From Combretum micranthum (lineage: Eukaryota; Streptophyta; Magnoliopsida; Myrtales; Combretaceae): DNA of 64,000 nucleotides. A program made the translations under genes and the position numbers. Below are positions 50,100 to 61,555 of this stretch, piece after piece. Under the pieces are notes generated by a model, which ran no database searches, had not been told where the DNA came from, and saw only the letters and a list, made by a program, of their open reading frames with translations. The stretch is from positions 62,001-126,000 of the forward strand of contig JAMXBD010000641.1 of NCBI GenBank assembly GCA_024138025.1, read 5' to 3'. Numbering within the stretch: position 1 is the first letter of the stretch; each line of letters begins with the position of its first letter.

Positions 50100-50580
50100 C
50101 AAGGGGTACGCCAGCTTTTCTAAAATCAAAGCCACGGTGTAGTGCAGCTCAACTCAACAACTTAAAGCCGCCTCTACACCACCGGCCTTGAGGCGGTGTA
50201 GGATGTGAAAGACCAAACAACAACAAAGGTTGGCTTAACACTGCCAGTGTAAAGGAATCAAAGCCAGCATCTGCAAATATACTCAACGCCGGCTTTCTGA
50301 TTCAAAGCCGCCGACGTTGAGACGACTTTCATTGTGCACGGAATTGAAATAATTAAGGATGTTGACAAAGCTGCCAGCCTTGATTATCAACAATACGGCC
50401 TTAAACTTACGCCGGATAAATTAAGTACTACACCGCCGGTTTTGAAACGGCATAGTTCATCCACAAGAAGCTAAATTTTAAGGCTGACATTAACACTACC
50501 AGTATCCGCTGACTTTTCATATGTACGCCACCTGTAAGCCACCGGCGTTGAATCTGTGACTGCCGGCATACAATGTTGTA
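50100..50580 (+). repeat. GCCGGC-word array in Athila 5' LTR
   Basis: Repeated variants such as 'caaagccgccgacgttga', 'acgccggcttt', 'accgccggttttga', 'ccaccggcgttga' and 'ctgccggcata' lie just upstream of the putative TATA box. The 3' LTR copy (61740-62210) has the same order with point changes, many of them C/T or G/A at CpG sites. Confidence 0.75.
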
Positions 50581-50616
50581 ACTGCAAGATTTTGCAATTG
50601 AAGAGTCTAAATTTTC

Positions 50617-50630
50617 TTTTATATAGGGAT
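50617..50630 (+). promoter_or_regulatory. putative Athila LTR TATA box
   Basis: TTTTATATAGGGA lies between the GC-rich array and a purine-rich leader, the expected position of an LTR core promoter. The 3' LTR has the similar TTCTATATAAGGA near 62246. Confidence 0.5.
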
Positions 50631-51652
50631 ATGTTTTCTTCATAAGAGAGACACACGAAGAATAGACAGTTTTGAAATTCCTTTGTGAGAGTTTAAGAGA
50701 ATTTGAGAGATTGAAGCTTTGTATTGACAAGATTTTGCAAGTGAAAATTTAAACAATTGAATTGGTGATTTCTAATCTTATTTCTTATGCAATTCTTTTG
50801 TTTGATTTATCTGTTTAATATGATATCATTTGCATTTTCTTATCTGATTGTTGAATCATTCATGAATAACTAAATTTTACTTGTGGGAAAAGATGAAATT
50901 CTAATCTTGCTAAAATGATCTTTGAAATTATATTATAGGGTTGTTAGAATTATAGATTATTTATATTGAATCTTAATTATTCATCTTGTTTCTGTATGAA
51001 ATTAGATTGATAAGAATCTTGACAATTCTGAAGAAGAATTAGGGCTCATAAGAATTCATAAAACAAGATTAAACAACAATTGCGGAAGCGACGAAGTTTA
51101 ATCTAGTTTAGAAATTGACTCATATGATTCATGCAATGTTTTAATTTAATTTCTTACTAAGGAATTAGAAGAAATTGATTTAGGACATTAGACAATTGTA
51201 AAATCAGGAGATTTATAATCGTAAATTCGATTCCATTAATAATTTATTTAGCGGAAGCTATTAGATTATTTTGTGGTTTCCTAAAACTTGTAGTTTTAGG
51301 TTTTGACAATTTCATATAAATATCTATAATTCTAACTATTCATATAATATAATTTCAATATGATTAGCAAAGATTAGGATGGATTATGCTTTTTCCCACA
51401 TTTTGATTGATATATCTATCTCATTCTCATACTTTTGAAGCATCTATTTTTAGAAGTAGATTAGATAATTATAAAATCTTAAAGTCAATAGCCTAAATAT
51501 TAGTTTAAACTGATACCGGTCTAGTAATTATAAGAATTCCTCGTGGGAACGATACTTGACTCATTTTTCTATATTATTTGATTCGATCTAGTATACTTGC
51601 TGGTAGTAATCCGTGCTTTATTTATCTATATATTTCAGACGAATCAAGTTTT

Positions 51653-51670
51653 TGGCGCCGTTGTCGGGGA
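51653..51670 (+). other. Athila primer-binding site (tRNA-Asp type)
   Basis: TGGCGCCGTTGTCGGGGA lies six bases after the 5' LTR. It is one base from the TGGCGCCGTTGCCGGGGA site usual in Athila-type elements. Confidence 0.85.
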
Positions 51671-51758
51671 ATTCAAATAATATTAGACTATTTTGGTTTT
51701 GCTAGTAGTTTAGGTACTTTTCAAGAATTGATTCTTTTCTTTTCTCTTTGCAGGTTAT

Positions 51759-53118
51759 ATGCAAAGAAGTAGAAGTGCTGATCTTCTACCAATAGATCCT
51801 GAGATTGAAAGAACCTTGCATCAACAGAGGAGAGAAAACCGAAGAAGACAAGAAATGGAAGAAAATAATGGGAATCAAAATGATAACAATTTGTTACAAC
51901 CTGCAGTTCCCATTGGCAGAGAACTTAGAGATTATACGGTACCTACTATTCAGGGTCCTGCTATTCGAAGGCCAGTTGTGGAGGCCAACAATTTTGAGCT
52001 TAAACTGCCCCTGATACAAATGGTTGAGTCACACCAATTTGGAGGATATCCTAATGAGACACCGGACAAACACATTGCCAAATTCCTCCAATACTGCAAC
52101 ACCGTCAAACTCAATGGTGTTACTGATGAGGCTGTCAGATTGCAGCTTTTTCCTTTTTCTCTTAGAGATAAAGCTTTTGCCTGGTATAATTCTCAACCAC
52201 CCGAGTCTATCACAACATGGGCAGATTTGACGACCAAGTTCTTAAAAAGGTTCTTCCCTCCAGCTAGAACTGCTAGATTAAGAAATGAAATTACCAACTT
52301 CACTAAATTTCCTGGAGAATCATTGTATGAAGCTTGGGAAAGGTTCAAGGAAGCAGTTAGAAAGTGCCCACCATTTCCTGATACAAATGGTTGAGTCACA
52401 CCAATTTGCAGGATATCCTAATGAGACACCGGACAAACACATTGCCAAATTCCTCCAATAGTGCAACACCGTCAAACTCAATGGTATTACTGATGAGGCT
52501 GTCAGATTGCAGCTTTTTCCTCTTTCTCTTAGAGATAAAGCTTTTGCCTGGTATAATTCTCAACCACCTGAGTCTATCACAACATGGGCAGATTTGACGA
52601 CCAAGTTCTTAAAAAGGTTCTTCCCTTCAGCTAGAACTGCTAGATTAAGAAATGAAATTACCAACTTCACTAAATTTCCTGGAGAATCATTGTATGAAGC
52701 TTGGGAAAGGTTCAAGGAAGCAGTTAGAAAGTGCCCACATCATGAACTACCGGATAACCTATTTATTGAAAATTTTTACCTCAGTCTAGATGAGACTTTG
52801 AGGTCATTAGTTGATGCGACATCCGGAGGATCACTTATGGGAAAAACTTATGAAGAAGCTAGTGCTTTGATTGAAGAATTGGCTTCAAGTGCACACAATT
52901 GGAGTTGTGAAAGAAGAAAGTCAAAAGCAGCTATAATTCATGATAATGAAGCAATATCACAACTCACTGCTCAAATTTCAACTTTCACCACACAGGTAAG
53001 TAAACTCACATCAAGTTCTTTAAATACTAATCAATTTGTTTGTTGTGAGTTATGCTCAAGACCACATGTAGCAAATGATTGTCCATATGGAACCATACCA
53101 TCAACAAGTGAAGAGTAG
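51759..53118 (+). pseudogene. Athila gag, broken by a 367-bp tandem duplication
   Basis: Gag starts at the ATG at 51759 (MQRSRSADLLPIDPEIERTL) and continues with GGYPNETPDKHIAKFLQYCN, DKAFAWYNSQPPESITTWAD and FPGESLYEAWERFKEAVRKC, the retrotransposon gag domain. A 367-bp unit is then repeated (about 52010-52376 and 52377-52743). As 367 is not a multiple of three, the frame is lost at the junction and a stop follows at 52392-52394. The second copy also has a TAG where the first has TAC (about 52459-52461). After it the normal frame continues to a zinc-knuckle-like CELCSRPHVANDC and ends TAG at 53116-53118. Gag packages the element's RNA in known relatives. Confidence 0.85.
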
Positions 53119-53318
53119 CTTAATTACGTTGGAAACTTTCGAGGGGTAATCTTGGACCCTATTCCAATACATATAATCCGGCTTGGGGAAATCATCCAAA
53201 TCTTTCCTACATAAATGATGCAAATGTTCTCAAGCCCCCACCTGGATTTCAAAGACAAGGTCTTGCAAGAAATACCCAGCCTCCCTCTCAGCAAAATCAA
53301 ATTTCAACTGATGAGTTA

Positions 53319-54210
53319 TTGAAGACTTTTATTCAGACCACACTCAATAATCAACATACGATTATTCAAGACCTCCAAGGGAAATTCCATCAACTTGCTC
53401 AGCAAATTGGTAATAGACCATCTGGTTCTCTACCGAGCAACACTGAGGAAAATCCTAAAACTGTGAATGCTATAGTTTTGAGAAGTGGCAAGGAAGTTGA
53501 ACCCGTTGAGGCAAAGGTTAAGGAAACTGAGGAGATTCCAGTCAAGGACAAGGGAAGACAAAAGATGGAGGAACCAGCTAAAAAATCACCCGAAGTAAAA
53601 CCTTATGTTCCTACTATTCCTTTTCCAGCAAGATTAAAACAGCAAAGATTGGATAAGCAGTTTTCTAGGTTTCTAGCTATTTTTAAGAAGCTGCAAATCA
53701 ATATTCCATTCTTAGCAGTAATTCAACAAATGCCTTCATATGCAAAATTCATTAAAGAATTGCTTACTAAGAAGAGAAGGATTTATGGAAATGAACCAGT
53801 GATGCTCACAGGAGAATGCTCCATGATTTTACAAAAGATGTACCTAACTTGCCTACCAAACAAAGAGATCAGGGGAGTTTTACTGTTCCTTGCACTATAG
53901 GAAAATTTCATTTTGATAAAGTGCTTATTGATTCTGGTGCAAGTATTAATCTTATGCCTCTATCCATGTTCAAGAAATTAGGACTTGAAGAGTGTAAGGA
54001 AACTCATGTTACTCTATAACTTGCTGATAGAAGTGTTAAATACCCAAGGGGTATTGTGGAAAATGTCCTTGTTAAGGTTGATAAATTCATATTTCCAGTA
54101 AACTTCATAGTCTTGGAAATAGATGAGGATACAGAAGTTCCAATGATTCTTGGCAGACCATTCCTTGCAACAGGTAAAGCATTAATAGATGTGGAACAAG
54201 GTAAGCTCAC
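53319..54210 (+). pseudogene. Athila gag-pol linker and aspartic protease
   Basis: A Lys/Glu-rich linker (NAIVLRSGKEVEPVEAKVKE) is followed, after a frame change near 53820, by the protease with DSGASINLMPLSMFKKLG (catalytic Asp-Ser-Gly at about 53930) and later ILGRPFLATGKALIDV. A TAA at 54017-54019 interrupts it. Protease would process the polyprotein; here it cannot be made whole. Confidence 0.85.
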
Positions 54211-54599
54211 TTTAAGGGTTTAAAATGATCAGGTGACTTTTAATGTTTATAATGCAATGAAACAATTCGATGATAGAAAGGCCTGTTACACTATCAATAT
54301 TCTTGATGAGCTTATTTATGAGTCTGTAGAAGAAAAAACAGGTGTAGAAACTATGGAGTCTGTTCTTAAAGATCTTGATGAATGGAGTGATGAAGAACAA
54401 GAAAGTGAACAAGTGCACCAAATCAAAGGAAGATACTATGAAGAGCTAGGCACTAGTGAAAGCAAGCCAGTACCATCATTGATACAGCCACCAAATCTTG
54501 AGCTTAAACCCCTTCCTTCACATTTAAAATATGCTTTTCTAGAAACCGGAGATACTTTGCTAATAATTGTTTCATCTTATTTGACAGGTGAATAAGAGC

Positions 54600-55360
54600 A
54601 ACAACTACTTGGAGTTCTAAGGGAGCATAAAGAAGCAATTGGTTGGACTATTACTGATATCAAGGGAATTAGCCCTATGATTTGCACTCACAAGATTTTG
54701 ATGGAAGCTGAGTACAAACCTACAGTTCAACCACAGAGGAGACTTAACCCGACACTTAAGGAGGTAGTAAAAAAGGAAGTTCTGAAACTACTTGATGCAG
54801 GTATTATCTATCCTATCTCTGATAGTAAGTGGGTCAGTCCAGTTCAAGTTGTACCAAAGAAAGGTGGTATGACTGTAGTGAAAAATGAAGAAAATGACTT
54901 GATTCCTACTCGTACTGTGACTGGGTGGAGAGTTTGCATTGATTATAGAAAGTTAAATGATGCCACCAGAAAAGATCACTTTCCCCTTCCTTTCATTGAT
55001 CAGATGTTGGAAAAACTTGCAGGGCATGATTATTATTGCTTTTTAGATGGTTATTCTGGTTATAATCAAATTTCTATAGCTCTGATGACCAAGAAAAAAC
55101 CACTTTCACTTGTCCCTATGGCACTTTTGCCTTTAGGAGGATGCCCTTTGGTCTTTGCAATGCACCTGCTACTTTTCAAAGGTGTATGATGTCTATTTTT
55201 CTGACATGCTTGAAAATTTTATTGAAATCTTTATGGATGATTTTTCTGTTTTTGGAAAGTCTTTTGAAGCATGTTTAGAAAACTTAGCTTGTGTTCTTCA
55301 AAGATGCAAAGAAACAAATTTGATTTTAAACTGGGAAAAATGTCATTTATGGTAAGAGAA
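54600..55360 (+). pseudogene. Athila reverse transcriptase
   Basis: RT peptides [51 protein letters not shown], then after a one-base loss near 55080 [18 protein letters not shown] in another frame, and [10 protein letters not shown] (FMDD catalytic motif, about 55230-55260). RT copies the RNA into DNA in active relatives. At least two frame changes exist in this copy. Confidence 0.9.
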
Positions 55361-56191
55361 GGGATTGTTTTGGGTCATAAAGTTTCAGTGAGAGGAATTG
55401 AAGTTGATAAGGCCAAAATTGAGATTATAGAGAAATTGCCACCACCTACCATTGTTAAGGGAGTTAGAAGTTTTCTAGGACATGCTGGCTTTTATAGGAG
55501 ATTTATTAAAGATTTATCTAAAATTTCTAAACCCCTTTGCAATCTTCTTGAAAAGGATACAATGTTTAATTTTGATGACAAGTGTTTGCAGGCATTTAAC
55601 TTATTGAAGGAGAAGCTCATATCTACACCAGTGATTATTGCGCCTGATTGGGAGCTGCCTTTTGAACTTATGTGTGATGCCAGCGACTTTGCTGTAGGAG
55701 CAGTATTGGGTCAGAAAAGAGGTAAGTTATTTCATGTTATATACTATGCAAGTAGAACTTTGAATGAGGCTCAAAGAAACTATGCCACAACTGAAAAAGA
55801 GCTTTTAGCTGTTATTTTTGCATGTGACAAGTTTAGGCCTTACTTGATAGGTTCTAAAGTCATAGTATATACTGATCATGCTACTTTGAAATACTTATTT
55901 GCTAAAGCTGATGCAAAGCCAAGGTTGATTAGATGGATACTGTTACTGCAAGAATTTGATCTTGAGATTAAGGATAAGAAGGGAACTGAGAATGTGATTG
56001 CTGATCATTTATCTAGACTAGAATCTGACAGTTTAGATATTCCTATTAATGAAAAGTTTCCTGATGAACAATTGTATGCAGTAGAAATCCTAAGTTTGCC
56101 TTGGTATGCTGATTATGTCAATTACTTGGTTAGCAAAATCATTCCATATGGTTTGTCTTATCAACAAAAGAAAAGTTTTTGCATGATGTGA
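55361..56191 (+). pseudogene. Athila RT thumb and RNase H
   Basis: The frame is open through [40 protein letters not shown], then the RNase H domain with [54 protein letters not shown] and [10 protein letters not shown]. Catalytic Asp and Glu positions of the gypsy RNase H appear kept. This is the best-preserved part of the element. Confidence 0.9.
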
Positions 56192-57376
56192 AAAGTTACT
56201 TTTGGGATGAACCGTATTTATTCAAAAAATGTGTTGATCAAGTAATGAGACGTTGTGTGCCTGAATCTGAACAGCTTAACATTATTGAACATTGTCATTC
56301 AAAAGAAGTAGGAGGTCATTTTGGTCTTCAAAGGACTGCAGCTAAGGTCTTATCATTTGGATTTTATTGGCCTAATTTATTTCGTGATTGCAGAAATACA
56401 TAGTGTCATGTGCTCAATGTCAAAGAACTGGTAACATATCAAAGAAACATGAATTACCACAAAACAACATACTGGTAATTGAACTTTTTGATGTGTGGGG
56501 AATTGACTTCATGGGTCCTTTCCCTCATCTTTTTCAAATAAATATATACTTGTGGCAGTGATTATGTTTCTAAATGGGTGGAAGAGTTGCTTTACAAACA
56601 AATGATGCCCGAGTAGTTTTGAAATTTTTGAAAAAGAATATTTTTACCAGATTTGGGGTGCCTAGAGCTATAATTAGTGATGGAGGGTCACATTTTTGTA
56701 ACAAGCAATTTGAAAAACTTTTGTCAAAATATGGTGTTACACATAAAATTGCTACCCCTATCATCCACAAACAAGTGGACAAGTTGAGGTATCCAATAGG
56801 GAGATAAAAAGAATTTTGGAAAAAACTGTCAATGCATCTAGAAAAGATTGGTCTTTAAAATTAGATGATGCATTATGGGCTTATAGAACTGCTTTTAAAA
56901 CCCCTATTGGAATGTCTCCTTATATGATTGTTTTTGGTAAATCATGTCATCTTCCTGTGGAACTTGAGCACAAGGCCTATTGGGCCATTAAATTCCTTAA
57001 TTTTGATGAAAAAGCTGCAGTGAGAAAAGATTGCTTCAATTGAATCAATTGGATGAATGGAGGAATGAAGCTTATGAGAATTCTCGTATCTAAAGAACGA
57101 GCAAAGAATTGGCATGATAGAAACATTATCAAGAGAGAGTTGTTGCCCGGACAAAAGGTTTTACTTTATAACTCTCACTTGAATTTGTTTCCAGGAAAAT
57201 TGAGGTCAAGATGGTCAAGACCGTTTGAGATTGTAAGTGTTTCCCCTTTTGGTGCTATAGAAGTGAAAACTGATACTAATAGGACTTTTAAAGTGAATGG
57301 GCAACTACTTAAACATTTTTATGAAGGGGAAAACCATAATAGTGCTTCTACTGTCATGAATCTGAAGGAACCATGA
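56179..57376 (+). pseudogene. Athila integrase, frameshifted
   Basis: His/Cys zinc domain (HCHSKEVGGHFG, then C-A-Q-C in another frame), core with [12 protein letters not shown] and IISDGGSHFCNKQFE (first two acidic residues). A base is missing near 56758, so the third acidic residue (QVE) lies in a different frame with [12 protein letters not shown]. The C-terminal part [20 protein letters not shown] and LRSRWSRPFEIVSVSPFGAI reaches a stop at 57374-57376. Integrase would insert the element's DNA; this copy cannot encode it in one frame. Confidence 0.88.
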
Positions 57377-57689
57377 AAAGAATTGGAAAAGTCGGGCTAA
57401 GCGAATCTAAACTAAGCGCTTCTTGGGAGATAACCCATGTCTAACTTCGTAGTAGAATTTTTATCTTTTGTTTTTACTAACTTTGTTTTTAGTTTATACA
57501 GGCCAAGCTAATTGGAAATTTGAGCTTTTAACAGAGAGGAGAAGATTATATCTTTCAAAGAGAAAAATGAGAAGAATTTGTTAAAATTGTCAAAAGCCCT
57601 AAAAGAGTTTAAGGGAAGTATTCTAAATTTAGATACTATTTTAATCAGAGCTACAATTCTTAAAAAAAAAAAAAAGAGAAGTAGGTGAG
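57377..57689 (+). other. non-coding spacer after Athila pol
   Basis: AT-rich with an A run at 57662-57675. No open frame of note. Confidence 0.5.
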
Positions 57690-57860
57690 CACCGCATTAG
57701 ATTTGTCAAAGCCGACAGCTTTGAAGCCGGCGTAGCCCTATACGCTGGCAGTGTACATTGGTAAGCCGTCGGCCATTTGCTCTCGGCATGAATTTTAATT
57801 GCAGTAAGCCGGCATCTATGCCACCGACGTAGTCGACAGAATTACCGGCATATGTCTGCA
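57690..57860 (+). repeat. GCCGGC-word array inside Athila
   Basis: Words such as 'gaagccggcgtag', 'tacgctggcagtgta', 'aagccgtcggcc', 'aagccggcatctatgcc' and 'ccaccgacgtag' recur here, far from the LTRs and directly before a pyrimidine-rich leader and a strong splice donor. Confidence 0.7.
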
Positions 57861-57977
57861 AATCTACAATAAACAGGTTGTTCTTCTCCATTTTTCTCTT
57901 CATTCTTTACTCTCTCACTCCCTCACTGTCCTTAGAAATTCTCTCTATCACTCGTGGATTGTTTAGCTTCAAATCAA

Positions 57978-58787
57978 GTAAGTTCTTCTTCACTCTACTT
58001 GTTTTTATCAATTGTTATTCATTCGAATAGGGTAGATTGAGATTGGATGATTTGAATAGGATTTGTGCTGCTAAAGTAGAGATTTGGCAAATTTCGGGTT
58101 GGATTGAATGGGTTGAATAGATTATGAGTCTTTGAATATGAGCATGAAGTTGTGAAATATTGAAGTATGCGTGAATTAGGGTTTGACAAAGTGGGATTAA
58201 AGATTTTCAACAGAATTTGGGGTTTTTGATTATGCTGTTTGAATGTGGATTTCATCAATAGATTATGCTGTTTCAATTATGATTTTGCCCCATTGAACTG
58301 AGAAATTTGAAATTGTGAAGATTCAGTTGAGTTTTTAAGTCTTAAAACAAATTTTCTTGACAAAAAATTTTGAAAATCACTGCTTAAATTTGTTTCTGTG
58401 AACTTTGAATTTCTAAGGTCACTTCTAAGCTGGCAAGCCTAGGCTGCCAGCCTTGAATCTAAGTTGCAAGTGTAAATCTATCAATTCTAATTTCATGTCA
58501 TGAGTTCATTGTCCAATATACCTAGGAATTCTGATTCATGTTATCATTAGTATTAGGTATATATTTTGAAGTATATTCAACCCAATTATTCAAGGATTAG
58601 TAGAATTAGAATTGTGCTAAGATTTATCTGATATAATTCAAAAAAAAAAAATTAAAAAAAATTCAAAATAAACAAATTTTAATTATTATAATAATAATAG
58701 ATATTGGTTTTAGTTGCAATTCTAATAATGATGTGTATTTTTGAGTGGTGAATTCCTTAATTTAGATTACTATTAATTTTTTTTTAG
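57978..58787 (+). other. putative leader intron before the env-position ORF
   Basis: A perfect plant donor (AA|GTAAGT at 57978) follows a CT-rich leader-like sequence. A strong acceptor (a T run then TTTTAG, ending 58787) lies two bases before the ATG at 58790. The 810 bp between is AT-rich and non-coding. No transcript evidence. Confidence 0.5.
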
Positions 58788-58789
58788 GA

Positions 58790-59890
58790 ATGGCACCAAG
58801 GAAAAAGCAAACGACTGCTGATACTTCCACTTCAGGCACTCAGACTAGAAATTTGTTGTCTAGTTAACAATTTGCCAAGGACATAAAAAAAAAAAAAAAA
58901 AGACTCATGAAGATGGTCTTCTTAAATAGTTAGCATATGGATTGGAGCTTATTGGAGGAGTATGGTTTGAGAGAAAGAATCTAGGAGTTGATTCAAGATC
59001 AGGCTTGGGTTAGGTTATTTGATTTGAGAGAGCCAGCCTACAAGAATCTTACACCGGAAGTCCTGTCCACTCTTCATTATCATCCAAACAGAGAAGAAAT
59101 CACCTTTATTTTTCAAGCTTATGGAATAACCAGAGAGGTGGTATTAAAAAGAATGGGTAAAATTTTGGGTTTGTGTGATGAAGATGAAGAAAATTTTATG
59201 CTCCCTAACAAATGGCCTGAAGAAGAAGGAAATAGGGAGACTGCAGAAAGTTATTGGCTTTATTTGATTCATCCCCTAACAGACCCATACATTCCATCTA
59301 AGTCATTAGCCACCAAACTTCAGAGAGTAGAGCATAAACTTCTTCACCACATCTTTGCACATACTCTGAGTTGCAAGAAGACTAGTCACAACAAGGTGAC
59401 TACATTTGACATGTTCATCTGTACAGTCTTATCAGAGGCTACAGGATAGATCTGGGTGTGGAGGTGGCCAGCTTTATGTACAGACAGGCTGAAGATACCA
59501 GGACAAATCTCCTGTTCTGTGGGGGATATATCACTAGATTATTAAAGGGTATGGGGATTTTTGAGGAACCTGAAGGAGATGAGATTGTGGAAAGTAAGAA
59601 AATCTCATTAGCACCTTTCAGAGGTTGGGGATTACTTAAAAATCCCAGAGGAGTTCGGCCACCAGCTTTAGAGGAGCTTGAATTCCAGGATTTTTCCTGG
59701 TGATATTCCAACTGATATACCATCTTCATCTGCTCCTCCTCCTCCTGCAGGTACTTCTTCTGTATATGATATGGATCAGCTTAGGCTGGATGTTCAGGAA
59801 TTGAAGAAGCAAATCAGGAGCTCAGAGATAGACAAGAAAAGGAGAGGAAGAAAAACAAGAGGTTCAGGAAGACTATTTTTGAGGCAGTGA
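58790..59890 (+). pseudogene. Athila env-position ORF (ATHILA ORF-1-like), broken
   Basis: It begins MAPRKKQTTADTSTSG, then has stops near 58865 and 58930. A long open part (58988-59449) reads WVRLFDLREPAYKNLTPEVL and ITFIFQAYGITREVVLKRMG, resembling the ATHILA ORF-1 family. A second part in another frame (59458-59703) has LLFCGGYITRLLKGMGIFEE, and a third (about 59678-59890) has a Pro/Ser stretch and a charged possible coiled coil (LDVQELKKQIRSSEIDKK). No obvious signal peptide or membrane segment is visible, so an envelope role is not shown. The function of this ORF class is unknown. Confidence 0.7.
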
Positions 59891-61555
59891 AGACTGCAAT
59901 CTGCTGCTTGAACCCAGAGACCAGGGCTGAGATGACCTATGAGACTTCTACTGAGTCTAGGCATAGTTCAGAGCACACAACTAGCTTAGTTCAGAGCATA
60001 CTCATATAGCCAGCTCAGAAGATACTCATAGACATAGTCCTGAGCACACTAGTAGATCTAGTCTAGGGCCAGAGAGCTAGAGACCCTGCTAGCTCTAATT
60101 TTATCTTATTTATGTCTTATTTGATTGGCCTGTACTTATTTTGAGCACCCAAGTTCCTGTGGGTAGACTCCTTTATTTCTGCTTTTATTTTTCTTTTTGT
60201 TTTTCTTTTGTAGTGACTACAGGAAAGCAAGCAAAGCAAAAAATTTCTCTCTTGCGATCAAATTTTGATGACTTTGAACAAATGAAGTCAGGGAAGTATC
60301 AATTTCTTTTTACTATTCCTTTCCTATAATTTAATTTGCTAAGAAACAGTGAGGATACTATTTAGTTGAAGTGTGGGGGAAGGGATAAACTGAATGAAGT
60401 GCTGAATGGAAATTGTAATTATGATTTGTTGTCTGAATTGCTGTTATTTATATTTGAAATTTACAGGATTGATCAATACCTACCTTGTATTTTTGGTTTG
60501 AAAGCAAATTATGGGGAAATTCGCCAATTTTTTTTTCAAAAATCTCTTAAAAATTGGAGATAGTATAAAATAAGAATGAAAGCAATGAAATTAACTTGTA
60601 AAAGTATCTTACTCACCTGCTGTTGTGATTGGTTTACTAAGTTGAAATTGAGTTATAAAATCCTTAACGAACAAGTTTACTTTATTTTTAACTTTGGAAT
60701 TGGAAATTTAAGAGCTAGTCAAATCCTTTTATGAAAAATAAATAGGTTTACTTCTAGGAAATTTTAGTTTGTATATACTCTTTGAATTATAACACTTAGT
60801 GAAAGAGGTAGAAGAAACTTTTAAACTTAGTGATCTTTATAAAAATAAGTCTTTGATTTGTTATTGCATTCAAAAAGAAAGAAACAAGCATAGCCACTAC
60901 TCCTCTGACTTAAAAATTTGAGTTATGAGTATCTGAACTTAAATGTTAAAGTGAGGAAGAGTTCTTAGGGGTATTTTGAAACCCGGTCACTTAGGTGATG
61001 AGCCTAGGATGTACCGACTCAATGAACTCACTATAACGAGAAGGGAGGAAAGGCAAAAGTTCAATTATGAACTTTGAAAAGAAAAAAGAGGAGGCAAAAA
61101 CCTCCCAAAAAGAAAATAAATTCTTGAAAATGAAAAAGGAAAATGAATGCAAATAAGCAAATAAAAGGAGACTTGCAATAAAGAAGGAGAAAATCTAAGG
61201 AAAAAGTAGATACATGCTTTCATTTGTTGTTACTAAGGATATATATATAAGCTAAAAATCCAATGAAGTTTAAATGAGTATTTTTCCTTAGTGGATTGTG
61301 TATTTGCTTTTTGAATAGAATGTTCTTTTGTTAAAAATTGAGATTAAAACTTGTTTTGTCTAGATTAACTCCTCAATTTTGATTATAGTACTCTAATTAC
61401 AAGAAACTAGTGTGGTTAGAGCAGCAGATGCAAGAAAAGCAAGTTAGAGAAATTGTGCTTAAATTAGAAAAATTGCACTATCTATGAGAGATTCCAATAA
61501 TTTTTTTCTTCATTATTCTGCTTGAGGACACGCAAAAGTTTAAGTGTAAGGGAGT
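59891..61555 (+). other. Athila 3' non-coding region with purine tracts
   Basis: No domain. An internal purine tract AGTGTGGGGGAAGGGATAAA (about 60369-60388) resembles the tract before the 3' LTR (about 61541-61556). A patch at 60975-61045 is less AT-rich. The rest is AT-rich. Confidence 0.55.
61541..61555 (+). other. Athila polypurine tract
   Basis: AAGTGTAAGGGAGT abuts the TG of the 3' LTR, the usual place for plus-strand priming. Confidence 0.75.

Larger units (their letters stand above)
49929..51646 (+). repeat. Athila 5' LTR, 1,718 bp
   Basis: Starts TGATAAGATCACATTTTATA and ends GACGAATCA. It aligns with 61556-63271 from end to end with scattered substitutions and small indels. It contains a GCCGGC-word array (about 50100-50580), then TTTTATATAGGGA (about 50617-50630), a likely TATA box, and a leader with 'gagagtttaagagaatttgagag'. 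Confidence 0.93.

Noticed and set aside
50428..50730. 100-codon minus frame in the Athila 5' LTR and its counterpart at 62146-62358
   Set aside because: Antisense to the LTR promoter region, differs between the two LTRs by stops, no domain.
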